From Nissolia schottii (Eukaryota > Streptophyta > Magnoliopsida > Fabales > Fabaceae), in the NCBI GenBank assembly GCA_003254905.1, contig QANU01076963.1, forward strand, positions 827,587-891,586: a stretch of DNA of 64,000 nucleotides. Direction: 5' to 3'. Shown piece by piece: positions 26,201-38,800 of the stretch. The notes under the pieces are model-generated. The model worked only from the letters and a program-made list of their open reading frames with translations, was not told the origin of the DNA and searched no databases. Position 1 is the stretch's first letter, and every line of letters begins with the position of its first letter. The position numbers and the translations under genes were made by a program.

Positions 26201-27455
26201 GTTCTTGGAAGTTCTGGAAGAGGTCTCACTGAACACTATGGAGTCCCTGTATGTGCTAAACGTTTATGTGTGCATGCACTTGCGTGCCCATGCATTGGAC
26301 TCAAGTCTGCATATATTCTGAGCTGTATTGCTATTTGTGATTTTTTTGTTTTTTTATTTACTGCAGATTGAGAAGATAGATATCATTACTGCCTCTATGG
26401 GATATTCATTGGCCACTGAAGGAGGATTCTGCCCTGGAAGTGCAAGGTAATAGATCACCAAGTATGCAACAGTCATAACTGAAAAGTGATAACAAGCATC
26501 CACAAGTTACATGTTGGGTCTCTAGTATATGCTGAGAAAAGAAAATGGAAAACTTGCAAATGTAGAAATTAAGAATTTGTTTCTTAAGTGATTTTTTCAT
26601 TTTCAATTTTCTTTTCATCACTTCTTCCCAAATCTGAGTCCAAACTGTACAGGTTGTGAAGGAGAGAGGTGCCATTGGAGTTTCCATTACTATCCTGTTA
26701 ATTCTTGCTAGCAGTTTTTTCTTATCCATTTTCCATACACTAATATCACTTTTTCAACCCTGGCAGCGACTGAGTAGCTCTGGCTATGTCTTTTCTGCTT
26801 CATTGCCTCCATATCTTGCAACTGCTGCTGTTACAGCTATTGACATTCTGGACAACAATCCCAATCTGATAATAAAGCTGAAGAATAACATTGGTTTGTT
26901 ATGGAAAGGTGAGCTTTGATCTCAATGCAAGTTTCTTCAATGGAATCATATGGTAGAGTAGAATCTGCATTTTGGCTTTTGCACATCTGACGGTGAATTT
27001 CTGTTTATTTGTGTTTTTTTCTGAACAATTAAAACAAGGGTCTCATGTAATTTTTTGGGCACTACAATGACCACTGCAGGATTGTCAAAAATATCAGGCT
27101 TCACAATTGCAAGTAACCCAGAGTCACCAATTGTTTATCTGAGACTAGAGAAGTCAAGTGGTTCCGCGCAAGATGACCTATGCCTGCTTGAAGATATTGC
27201 TGAGTGTGTAAGGCAATGTTTGACAATTTTAGTGGCTTGTCACTACTTTTACTTGTGCATAATGTTTTGTATTGACAGGTTTTGAGAGAAGATTCAGTAT
27301 TTGTGGTTGCTTCCAAAAGATCAACATTGGACAAATGCCGCTTGCCAGTTGGAATTGTTTTGTATGTTTCTGCAGCACATTCCAAGTCTGATCTTCAAAA
27401 GGCATCTGAATCATTGAAAAGAGTTGCAAGATTAGTCCTGGGAAGTCATAATTGA
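23247..27455 (+). pseudogene. LCB1: Serine palmitoyltransferase subunit 1 (LCB1) copy with frameshift
   Basis: LCB1 is the non-catalytic partner of LCB2 in serine palmitoyltransferase, the ER enzyme joining serine and palmitoyl-CoA in the first step of sphingolipid synthesis. Twelve exons chain by GT-AG: 23247-23355, 23448-23551, 24357-24448, 24665-24758, 24856-24928, 25007-25139, 25396-25570, 26108-26248, 26367-26461, 26767-26908, 27080-27207, 27279-27455. Seen: an N-terminal membrane segment (LLVVILFLLS), [44 protein letters not shown] and [19 protein letters not shown] near the end. Exon 9 is 95 instead of 96 bases; GCAAGGTAATAG lacks one G, so the frame meets TAA at 26448. Relatives read A-R-V/I-I-D there. 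Exon 3 needs a GAG acceptor. Several near-invariant residues differ (YGVG to YGDG, YSYGLS to YPYGFS, LDES to LEES). Likely a decaying paralogue; sequencing error is the alternative for the deletion alone. Confidence 0.88.
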
Positions 27456-29458
27456 ACACTGCACTCCTCTCTTCTGCAGTATTTTTATAAACCAAATCAT
27501 CAGTTAATCTCCCGTGTTTATTTAAGAAATTTTGAAATCTAGGCCTTATTAGCATGTAGTTGTTGAAATTTTATTTAATAATTTTGTGGAACTAGAATCA
27601 TCTGCTGTTTCTAAGGAACAGCAGCTGTGATACCTCTCATAAGAAATTACATCTCCACTGCTCTTTAGAAATTAACGTGATATCAATGAAACAGCAACAG
27701 GGGATTGATATCCTATTTTAGAGTTGCAATTAGTTTTCTTTGGCTCATTGCAGTGGTAGAATAAGGGGTTTATTGTTTCTTGTCATGAATTGCGAAAATG
27801 CCTATGCCTGAATTTACATTTCGTATGATTTTACTCTCCGCTGTGGAAAGCATGCTTGTCTGATTAGCGAGGCCCTTACAATTATTGTGCGAATACTTTC
27901 CCTGTGGTTATATGGGGAAGAGGAATGGAATAATATGATTTAACGTAGCATGTACTTCACTGGCTAATTTAACGTGATAATCTATTAAATTGATTTACTA
28001 AACATTTGTTGTTCTAGAAAATGATATTTTTTACAATGATTTTTTAAAAAGATTGTTTTAAAAAATAAAAGTTATTTATACCTTACCAATTTGTTGTGAC
28101 AAATCATGAATGGATAATAGCAAGACATTTTTTCTTTTGCTCTAGAAATACTTATGAAATTTTCATATTATTGTGGCGAGCTTTGAGGCACACACTTGAC
28201 TGTTTTGAGTGATATGAGGGCATTAACTAGGTAAGTGGATTCAAAAGAATTGTTTATTCTGCCTTGACCAAATTAATGAATGATTGACACGCAATTATAC
28301 TTTGATTGTTCTCCTCCTTTTTTGGTTTTGTTTTGTTGTATTGACTCTACTTTATAAATTGTCAAAAGCCAGCCAGCCATGTCAAACGGGTGAATTTTTC
28401 TTAAGTGGATTTAGTTGGTCAAAGATAATGTTGGATTGATGCATTAAATATAGATAGATAACTTTAATGGTTCAAATCTGTTTTGGATAGGGAAATTAAA
28501 GTTTTTATTTAGGGTCAATTTGTACAAAATAGATTGATCATCTACCGAAAGATAATTTAGAAAAAAAAAAAAAGTCACTTCCAAATTTCTCCCTCCACTG
28601 CATTATGGATTTCATTTTCAACTGTTTGTTGTGGGAACCGAATATTAATGGTATTTTTTCCACTTGAAAATGCTTTCATAATTGAAAAGACAAATGTGGA
28701 CTAATATTGGAAAACTTAAATTTCAACAATTGAATAATCAAATGTGAAGTAATGCGGAAAACATAAATTTCAACAATTGAATAATCAAATGTGAAGTAAT
28801 GCAATTCTCCATGAAAGAAATGTATATTTTTATGACTCAATATTTGTGCAGATAAACAAAAGTGTTTGTTAGAACTTAGAACTCGTGTTCTTATTTACAT
28901 TGGAGGTGCTGTAGTTGGCCATTGCATATTAACATTTACAATGATGCTTCCTCCTCTTCCTTTGTTGGGTGCTGTTTTTAATAACCATTCACATTAAGCA
29001 GCAGTGAAGCACACAGAATGTTTGCAGACAGTTGAAAGAGAATCCCTGGAAGTTAAAAGAATTTATTAATTGAGAATACAATATGTACAAAGGGTGAAAC
29101 AATGTTCTCTTTCAAAAGGGAAAATTAGATGTTAGCCACCAGGAAAAAAAGGGGGGGTGGGGGGAAAAGAGTAGAAAGCAGAAGACAAACTGTATAGGAC
29201 TAGTTAGTCAATGCTTAAAAAGCCTTCAAAATTAGGGATAATAGATGAAGTTTGCCATGTACAAGAAACCTCTGTGTGTTTGTGTTCTCTGTATATTCGT
29301 ATAGCATTATATCACTAAGCACCTCATGCATGCCGAAGATCTCACCAAGATGATGAGATACAGCAACCATTCTTCCAAATCAATGCAATGCATATGCAGC
29401 AAAATCATGATTTAGAAGAGCCAAGACAAATTCCAAATTTTCATTTGTTTGTTTCAAG
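27456..29458. other. Intergenic: convergent 3' ends of LCB1 copy and SPRY gene
   Basis: Holds the 3' flank of the LCB1 copy and that of the minus-strand SPRY gene, with a small minisatellite in between. No open frame with a recognisable domain. Confidence 0.6.
28691..28801. repeat. Minisatellite, 47-48 base unit, about 2.3 copies
   Basis: Units start CAAATGTG at 28691, 28739 and 28786. Shared core TTTCAACAATTGAATAAT in the first two; the third is partial. Confidence 0.9.
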
Positions 29459-31534
29459 CTATGATGCTGTATTTGGAGATTTTCCGGAACCATCCAAGAC
29501 GATTTCAAATAGATCAGCCTCAGACTCCTCATCAAACTCGACTGCTTGATTATTATAACTATTATTGTTCCCATTGTTGTGGCTTCCTTTCGTTGTAGAT
29601 CGATTGAGCCACTGAGAATCAATCCTTCCCATCGAGAAAAGCTCCCTGCTGTCATCATAGCCCAGGGTAGCAGCAGGGGAATTCACAAGTGGTGCTATAA
29701 AGCATGGATTTGGCGTTCTCTGTGCATTTGCGGGTGCATATTTGAATGAGCTTTGTCCAAAATTAACCAGCACCAGAATGTCTATATTTGCAGCCATGAT
29801 TGGATACAGTGGAGTGCCATATTCCTCTGACTGGCAGTGCACAACATGCACCAAATCCGAGTCTAATGTGAAGAACACCTTCTTCTGCCTAGGATCAAAC
29901 CCACAACCAATCACCTTATCGGTTCCCACCCATTCTGCCTTCTCGGATTCGAATACAAGCTTCATTCCTGTAATAAAGTTACACACTTAAACGTCTCTAT
30001 AAAGAAACACAAATAACATGGCAAAAAATGTAAAACCATGTTTGTATGCAAGTATGTGTCTTATCTAATTTTGTGTCTATATGTTCTATTTTTGGAATCT
30101 CAAAAAGACCAAACAAAGTAAATAAAGGACAAAAAAAAGGCACCGTTTATGCATGTGGTTGGTTTGTACTTGGATTGTGAAACATCTCATGTGGGCCTTT
30201 CCTAGTGTTGAATTTTAGGTCTTTAGATAAGAAATTTGCCTTCAATTGTGTTGTCCATGTTCCCTTCCTATTCTAACACAAAAAGGTTCTAAATTGTGAA
30301 TTTGGACTACTGCACTCATCAGTTTCCCTGAAGACGCTAACTCACCAGTCTAAAACATCTCTACCTAAAGGAATTGGAATGCCCCCCAACACAGTCGTTG
30401 TATTATCAAGAACTCGGCTAGTTTAACCAAATGGAAATAATAATAATAATAATAATAATATAAAAAAAACAAAAAACAAAATGAGCATGAAAAAAAAATA
30501 GTTGGTTACAACTTACCATCAAGATAGACAGAACCGTTGGAATTGAAGCCAATGCTCCCTGGGTAGCTCCCCGGAACCCTCAGAGGAACAGAGCCGCCAG
30601 CTGTCAACCCCAACGAGAACATCACCGACTCACTCTTCTTCCCACCCTCTCTGCCGCCAAGTTTCATCTCATCAACATTTTTGACCTTGTTACTGTGACC
30701 ATTGCTGCTGGTAACATGAACCAAAGCCTCCGAATTCCCCTTAGAATGCTTCACGCTATTCCCCTGAATCAACAGCTTCGTCTTCTCCCCTTCCCCGCTC
30801 TTCCCCGCCACCGATTCGTAGTCATCGCCGCCGCGGGAATACAAGATCGTAATCTCGAAATACGCCTCTTGTGGAAAGGCGTAGCTCCCCAAAGGAGGAC
30901 CAGGTAGAGGCAGAGCAGTTCTAATCACCGAGGCAACACCCATAGAAGAACCGTTGCTATTGCTGCTGTTATTGTTGTTGCTGTGATGAGATTTTCTCAA
31001 ACCAGAATTGAGCCTCACTTTCTGCATAAACTCCGCGGATCCCTGAGAAACTTCCCAGCTAATCTCAGCCTCGGATTCTCTCCCGTAATCAGCTGCGGGT
31101 GCGGCGCAAACTCCCAGCAGTGCGGACCTCTTGGAAGGGGACGGCGCGTAGGTCTTGGAGGCAGTGAAGGCGAATCTGGACCATCCGTTTTCGACGGCAT
31201 CGGCGGCCATGGAGGGATGATCGACCCAGCTGAACAGCAATCTTTTTCCGCCGCCGCGGAGCACGTAGTAGTCATTGTTTCCCTTGTTGCTGCTGTTGTT
31301 CTTGCTCCCTTGGTGGTGGTGTTGATCCAATTGATGAAGAATAACATGAGGTTGGTTATGGAGACTTGAAATCCCTCCTCCTTGGAGGCTCTCCATTCTG
31401 GAAAGGCTTGCCGGTTCGACGAAATTCCTTCGTTTTCTGCGTTGGCACAAACGCCATATGATAACCAGCACAAGAGTCGAAACGCATCCCGCTGCAGATG
31501 CCACCAACGCTATACGAACCCACCGGCCCATCAT
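29459..31534 (-). CDS. Membrane-anchored SPRY-domain protein
   Basis: Two exons, 30517-31534 and 29459-29967, joined by GT-AG with a 549-base intron, give 508 codons and an intact frame. Start: tandem ATG at 31534/31531. Residues about 8-27 form a hydrophobic segment (LVASAAGCVSTLVLVII) followed by the basic run RRKRR, i.e. an N-terminal signal anchor with the bulk in the cytosol (inference). The middle has Asn/Ser/His-rich low-complexity stretches. The SPRY fold spans both exons: AYFEITILY, VMFSLGLTAGG, PGSIGFNSNGSVYLDG, then across the junction VIGCGFDPRQKKVFFTLD, YPIMAANIDILVLVNFG and FKYAPAN. SPRY domains bind partner proteins, so this is probably an adaptor or receptor; the ligand is unknown. 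The C-terminus is Asn-rich then acidic (FDEESEADLFEI). I do not recognise a standard gene symbol. Confidence 0.88.
30436..30461. repeat. (ATA)n microsatellite in SPRY intron
   Basis: About eight AAT units within the single intron of the SPRY gene, 56 bases from the splice donor end. Confidence 0.85.
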
Positions 31535-32892
31535 CTCTTTATCGGATTCTCTGCGATTTCTCTGCTTTTATGCATAGATTGTTCTGAGGAGGAGAAAATT
31601 ATGGGTGGCGTGGACTATGTGATTCGGAGTACGACTGGTTCAATCAAAAAGTATGAAGGCTGCAGCAAATCAAAGAGGACCGTGAAGTGGCACGCTTCAA
31701 AATCAACAAAGGGTTGCGTTTCCTGTTTCTTTCTTTCATTACCAATTATTTTGTCACCTCCTGATATCATTTATTTATTATATTACATGTCTTGAGTGTC
31801 AAAATTTTGGTTTGGGTTTCTATAAAATATTTTTTTTGGTTCTAGCTTTACCAATATTAGTGATTAACGTCACTAACAAATTATATCTTCAGTAATATTA
31901 TATGAATAAAATATTAATATGGCCTATAAATTGTTATTTGACTTAGATTTGTCTTTAAGTCAAGACTCATGCACGACTCTAATTTAGGTCAAATAACGAG
32001 TTATAAGTCAAATTTGTGTTAAGTTATAAATTAAATATGTTTATTTTGTTCGCATGACATTAATGAGGTAACACCTTATTAGCACATAATCATTAATAGA
32101 GTTTTAACAGAGACTAAAACTAAATCATTTATTATATGTTAACGACTAAAATCAAATATTTTTACTATGTTTCAACCAAAACTAAAAATAACATTTTTTT
32201 TTAGAGACTTTAACCAAATTTCACAAATTTCTTAAAAATCCAAAACATATTTAAGTTTTATTCTTTCTATACCAATTTTTTAAGAAGGGTTGTAAAAAAC
32301 CTATTTATTTATTTATTTCTGTGAACCGACCAACTTTCAGCCTCCCTATTAAACAGCCAACGCTTTTGTGGATTTAGTTGTTTGGATTTTCTTTTCATTC
32401 TTGTCTTTCAAAGGAGAGAGAATTTGTTCGTGCTTTTCCACTTGGAAAAGCACTTCTAGAAAGAAAAAAAAAAAAGGGGAGTGGCCCAACCGTAATTAGT
32501 AGGCATAGTTTTCCACTAATCAGGAACAGAATTTACGATCACTCCTTTGGGAGCAAAAGGTTCCAAACGCGAACTAGGTGCTCTTGTAGTTCTGATTCGT
32601 GCGATGGACATTTGTTTTTGGTTGAGTTCTTGTATTTCTGTACCATCAAAATATAGAATAAAAAAAAAAGAATAAATAGGTTTTCAATAGGCTATGGCCC
32701 ATTGGACTACTAGAAAGACGAAGACTGATAAAAAGGATAGGAGAAAAATAAGGGTAATGCCATTTCAACAATAAAACTAAATAAGAAAATTGTACGACGT
32801 ATTAAAATATAAAATGATATGAATGCATATAGAGTATAATAATTATGTGGAATTCTTGTACACTCACATTGTATTTTTATACATTGTTTAAT
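31535..32892. other. SPRY gene upstream region and spacer
   Basis: Promoter and leader of the minus-strand SPRY gene lie just right of 31535. Farther on the DNA is AT-rich with no recognisable gene. A 9-base TTGTTTAAT at 32884-32892 is the left target duplication of the following MULE. Confidence 0.6.
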
Positions 32893-34257
32893 GGGTTAAT
32901 TAAGTTTTTTGTCCCTGTAATTCGGAAAACTTTGGTTTTGGTTCCTCTATGGAGATTTTAATCCCTGTAAAATTTAAAAATTTGATTTTGGTCCCTGCTA
33001 ACGTTTGGGACTTGACGGTGATGAAGTGACCGTTAGCCCCGCGGACGTGGCGTGCCACGTGGACTCGTCACGTGGCATAACCTGTTCACCCATCAGCCCA
33101 TAACCCGGTTCCCGTAGACCCGACCCTGTTTAAAAAAAAAAAAAAAACAATTCAAATCCCTAAATCCCCAAATCCATCTTCTACCCTCCCTCATCCTCTC
33201 CACCCAACTCTGCCCGCTCTCCGTCTCCGTCGCCTGCCCATCGCCGTCGTCGTCGCCGCCATCCCGTGCCCGTGCTCGTCGCCCTCCATTACCATGTCCA
33301 GATTCACCGCCTCATATCTGAAAGTTTCCCTGCAACCTATTGATCTCCTTTCCAAGCATTATTGCTGGTCACTGAAATACAGAGAAATATGGCCTACTCC
33401 CAAAGGAAGTGGGTGTCAACCTAACCCGTGAAATTTGCAGTCCCAACCCACCCACTATTATTAACATGTTTCATATCAGTAAAATGTTATGATTGGTTGC
33501 TTGCTTGATCTGATCATTCATGTATATTGGATAACGCAGAAGGATGGTTCATGTGAATCAGCACTAGCCATTCCTTCAGCTCTAATTGCTTCAGATCTCC
33601 CACTCAAATTATGATTTTCATTTCGAATATTCGATTAAACTTGGCAAATACCCAAATTTTAATTAAAAAAACCTAGATTGAATTAGGGATAATTAAGTGG
33701 GAAATGCAGACAGCGGGGCATGGACGATGGAGCAATCCCTCCGAGCACTTTCACGCAACATTGGTAATCTATTATTAATACTTAAATCCATTATTAATAC
33801 CAATGAAAGGTCGGGCGACGAGCACAATGGGGGGCGACGGGCAGGCAGGCGACGAGCACAGGCATGGGATGGCGGCGACGACGACGGCAGAGGCACGTTG
33901 GCGACGGCGACGGGCAGGCGACGGAGACGGAGAGCGGGCAGAGTTGGGTGGAGAGGATGAGGGAGGGTAGAAGATGGATTTGGGGATTTAGGGATTTGAA
34001 TTGGGATTTTTTTTTTAAAACCGGGTCGGGTCTAATGGAATCGGGTTATGGGCTGATGGGTGAACCGAGTTATGCCACGTGGCGAGTCCACGTGGCACGC
34101 AACGTCCGCGGGACTAACGACCACGTCATCACCGTCAGGTCCCAAACGTTAGCAGAGACCAAAATCAAATTTTCAAATTTTACAGGGACTAAAATCTCCA
34201 TAGAGGGACCAAAACCAAACTTTCCCAAATTACAGGGACAAAAAACTTAATTAACCC
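32893..34257. mobile_element. Non-autonomous MULE with long TIRs, candidate Pack-MULE
   Basis: Perfect 9-base target duplications TTGTTTAAT at 32884-32892 and 34258-34266 mark a Mutator-type insertion. The element starts GGGTTAATTAAG and ends CTTAATTAACCC. Terminal inverted repeats run about 400 bases (32893-33292 and 33824-34257) and become GC-rich inward, with small indels between arms. Each arm carries two CACGTG G-boxes. The central part has no transposase. It holds exon-like pieces: one after an AG at about 33540 reading KDGSCESALAIPSALIAS, and one at about 33709-33763 reading SGAWTMEQSLRALSRNIG, followed by GTAATC. Capture of host exons is an inference; the donor is unknown. Confidence 0.85.
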
Positions 34258-35609
34258 TTGTTTAATTTTGTTGTTCAAATAGCCCTCTCCAAAAAAAACA
34301 AAGGAATGGAGGGGAAAGGAAAACACATAAACATAAATTTTGTTATTAATGTTTTTTTTTTCAAATGTAAAATATTGCATTTCAGAGACTCAACGAACAA
34401 ACGCTGGCTTAATGCAGAGAGATTTTGCAGATAGCTAACACACCAACAAAGGATATGATAATACTAAAAAAGAGACATAAGATAAAGTGAAATTAAATTA
34501 ACAAAACGTAAAGTCAATATCCTAACTCAGGAATAATTACTTATTGAGTGTTGATCTCAGTACTCATTTACATCTACACACATGACCTTCCCAAAAGTAG
34601 TCCCGATCTGGTGTCTTACTTCTTTGGTTTTAAATTTTTCAGGTATATCCCACAGTTGTACTTGAATGAGAATCTAAGAAAAATCTTCACCCTCCAAAAT
34701 CATATCTTCACGCCATCTTTTCAAATTTAGAATGTGTAATTTTTGAAAAACTAAGGGTTACTTTTTTATTATGCTACGAAGATTGTCCCGCAACACCAAC
34801 AGTTTGTCAAGTTACAAATCCATTGCTGCCACCCATGAGACGTTGTCGCAGAGACTCGGCTAAAGCCACTACTGTCCTTCAGACCTATTGGGATTTATGG
34901 TTTTGCATTAAAATACCAGAGGAAAGAGAAACGCACTAGGCAAGGGGTTGTGCATGAGGTGAAAGGAGATGCACGAAAGCAATTGGAGATTGAACAATGG
35001 TCTGATGTGCTCGGAGTAGCGAAAAAACCCTAATGGCGGCATAGATTTTTCTTTACTAGGTTTTTTTTATGCAGTTGGAGAATTTGCAATTTTAACTACT
35101 TGCTAATGTATTTTATATGGCTAACTAATCACATAGCATTATAACCGTGAATTTAAGTTTGATGTAAAATGATTTTACACAAGTATCCAATTATATGTCA
35201 CTACATCAACAAAAGAAAATTAATTTTTACCTTATTAACTTAAAATTCTCGCATATAATGGGTAACATTTTTTTTAATACTAACAATGAATCAAAATAAT
35301 TTTTACAATTATATATTCCCTTTATTTCAAAATATCTGTGAAATTTTTTAGTTAATAATTACCTTGATAGAATTGTTCTTTTTGATAGAATTGTTCTTTA
35401 ATTCTATCATCATCTTTTTGTTTTTTAATTTTATTTTTGTTATGTAAAGGGGCCTAGACCCTAGTGATCTAACCGTGTTTGGCAAATAGATTTTCTTGTA
35501 AGAAAACTTTAACATACTCTGGCTAGATGTTAATTTTCGATATTAATCTTCTCTTATTATCTTGTCTAGACCCCTTTCTTAATCAATGATTAAAAATCAC
35601 ATGTGATTG

Positions 35610-35854
35610 TAGGGTTGTCAAAATGAGCTCAGCTTGCGAGATCGACCCATTTGTCAGGTTAAATGTACGGATCAAACGTATAAAATCCGGCCCCCAAATA
35701 ACAAAAGTCCATTTAGGCCCGGCTCGTTTAATATTAACATAGCTAAAACCAGCGGACTAACCTATTTACCCATATAAATGGATGGACTAAACATATAAAA
35801 ATCGGCCCACGAATAGTAAAAGTCTGTTAAGGCTCAGCCTGTTTGATAGCCCTA
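35610..35854. mobile_element. hAT-type MITE
   Basis: A 245-base element with termini TAGGGTTGTCAAA and TTTGATAGCCCTA (inverted, one mismatch), flanked by perfect 8-base duplications TGTGATTG at 35602-35609 and 35855-35862. An 8-base TSD and TAGGG ends fit the hAT superfamily. Non-coding, with repeated GGCCC/CGGCCC-type motifs inside. Confidence 0.88.
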
Positions 35855-38800
35855 TGTGATTGTGACCGGTATTAATTCTCTGGGCTTGTTAATTGATATC
35901 ATTATCACGAAAACATATCTTTTTAATTGAAAACTATACATGATGACATGGTACTGTCAAAATTAAAAAATTTAGTCAGAAGGTGAGGCCTAAACAGAGT
36001 ACATGATAAAATCTTATCGATAGTGAAAATCAATAAATAATTAAGTCATGTAAAAATTCATATAAGAAAATTCATTTTAAAAAATCACTTACTGTTTATT
36101 GTGTTGAAAATGATAATGATTTGTTAACAACAAAAGAAAAAATTGAGGGGATTTTTATTCCCTAAGTGAGCATGCAAAAAATAATTTTGTATTGTCATTG
36201 ATTGGTCTTATACCTTAAACAATTGAATACTAATAGATAGTTTATTGGAGTGGTGGAAAACTTTGACTCTTTAATTAGTGTTCTTGAATTTAATATTAAA
36301 GGTCTACTAAATACCAACGTTAAAGACAAAAAAATATATGTAAATAATTGATTTTCATTTTTATGTAATGATATATAGACGGGCTAGTTAGATGCCGGTA
36401 TTATATTCTATTACACCTCTTTAGGATTTTCGAAAACAATCATACTATTGGTCGTGATAAAACAATGCAAATTATTCATTTATTTTTTGTTAAAACAAAA
36501 ATCTTTTTAGGAATCAAGTGTAGATTTACTCAATTAATTTTTAATCAAATTATTTTTTAAATGATTTCAAGTTGTATTAAATGGACTTTCAAAGTTTGTT
36601 ATGTTAGATACATTGGTAGAAGTTCTTTCAATACCCGTTAAAATCATTTAAAAAATAGTTTAAAGGTTTATTATGTTTAGATACACGGGTGAAAAATTTT
36701 AAGGGAACTCTACCATTTGTGTACCTAACATAATAATTCCTTCTTCTTTTCCGTTTTTCTCCTTTTTGCTTAATATAATTGAATAAGGTTAAAGAGAAAA
36801 ACACTTCCAAATGTAAAATTTGTCTTATCCGATGAATAATGGTAGTTCCGTATGGCAAACTCATTGTTGACGGAGACACATAGACATGGCCATGGACCAT
36901 GGTGGAGCCTAACTACTGAGTGCATACAAATAAATATAGAAGAAAGACTTTTCTTTTTCGTATAAATGTATAGAAAAATGACTTTTTTAATATAATTATT
37001 GAGATGACTATTACAAGAGACAAAATAATTTGAACGATTGCAGTAATACATGATTGCATAATTGTGTAAAAAAAATACACTTAAATGGGTAAAAAAATGT
37101 AAATTTATGTATAGAACTTGTGTATGGGGTATTAGTATTTTCAATTGTTTATTTACATTTTTTCGTAATTACTTACAATTTTAATTGCATAAAATTATCT
37201 TAATATTGATTGATTAATTTAGAATTTTTATTGTTTATACTTAATCAACTATTTACAAATTAACGCACAAAAAAATTTTACAAACTAAAAACTACAATAA
37301 TTAATACAATGATTAAAATTTTTAATCAACTTCTACTTTTTTTACTAAAAATTTAACTATTAAAAATCATACAATGTCCAGCTACTATTTACTACAGATT
37401 ATTCTCGATTTTCCTATGTTCAAATAAAAAACTTCAGCTAACATACTTACCAATCTTAATTCAGAAATTGAAATATGCTCCTTATTCTAAAGTTATTACT
37501 TAACATCTTTATGATTTCATCTTGGTTTTATTCAAACAGGAAACGTGAAGGAGCAATGAATCAAATAATTAATAATCATTCTCTGACCAATTAATCTGAT
37601 GATGATACATAATTGAATTGCTTTTTCAGATAGTCACAGCTGAGAAAAGTGAACATCATTGCTTAAATTATAGCTAATGGATTTTTAATTAGTGTTATTA
37701 TATTTCGTAAGATAGTGATCTATATATCTTAATGGATTTGCAAGTAAGAGTAATTTTTCTATTTTGTTTAATGAAAAGATTTGTTAAAGAAATAAAAAAG
37801 AGGTTCAAGATAACTAAAAACTTCAATAAGGCAGCAGGTCAAATATGCCCCTGCACAATTTTGATAGGTGCCAAAAGTTGTCATAAAGTGCAGAGGTAAA
37901 GGCATACGAAATGCCGCCACAAGTCAAGAACGGTTGAGAGGGATCATATGATATAGCTAACGATTCTCGTATGAACAATCTCTTTAGAATCCGGATTTCC
38001 TAGCAGGGATATACTACGTATGTACCCCATTCTGGCACAATGGTAACGACCCTTTTCCCCCTTTTGTAGAGGTAATCATATGGATGAAAAATAATAATAA
38101 TAATGATGGATCAAAGATTGATATAATTTTTATTAATAAAACTGATTTATAATTTTATCACATTTGTTACGTAATAACATGAGAATGGTTTAGGGATACT
38201 TTAAGAGTGTAGAGGTTGAGAGCGTTATGGCAGCTAAGCAACTCTCTCTGTGACTTCAATCTTTGGTAGGGCGACGGAATTATACCTATATACACTTTCT
38301 TCTCATGAGTGCACAAACATTACAAACTTATAGATAATATTCTCAATTATACTTAATTAAGTGCACAAACATTACAGACACTAAAACACAAACTTTATGT
38401 ATATAAGTATAGGGTATGTGTATGGTGTATATTTTTTGGTGTACGTGTAGCATGATTGATACACTTTAATGTTCAAGTCAATTAAATGTTTTAGGTATTA
38501 AGTTAAGATTAGATAGACACTATGCAATGTCAAGAGACTCTCTATACAAAAGAATGTAATGTAGTTATAGGCCCTAATTTTGACTCAATAGTCTTAATAC
38601 ATGTAGGTTCGTGTAGCACATAATATTGTTTTTCAATCTCATGTCAAATTATTGGGCAAGCTCAATAACAATGCGTTACAACAAAAAAATTCTTGAAATT
38701 TATACTACTAGTAGTTCCCTTTCTGAAGAGTTTAATGATCACAACAGAGCACACTACCCAAAACAATCTTTCTAATGTTAGTGGACATTCTTAAACAGAA

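Noticed and set aside
33693..34250. Frames within the right MULE arm
   Set aside because: They run through the terminal inverted repeat and have repeat composition; only the short exon-like centre is kept as a hint.
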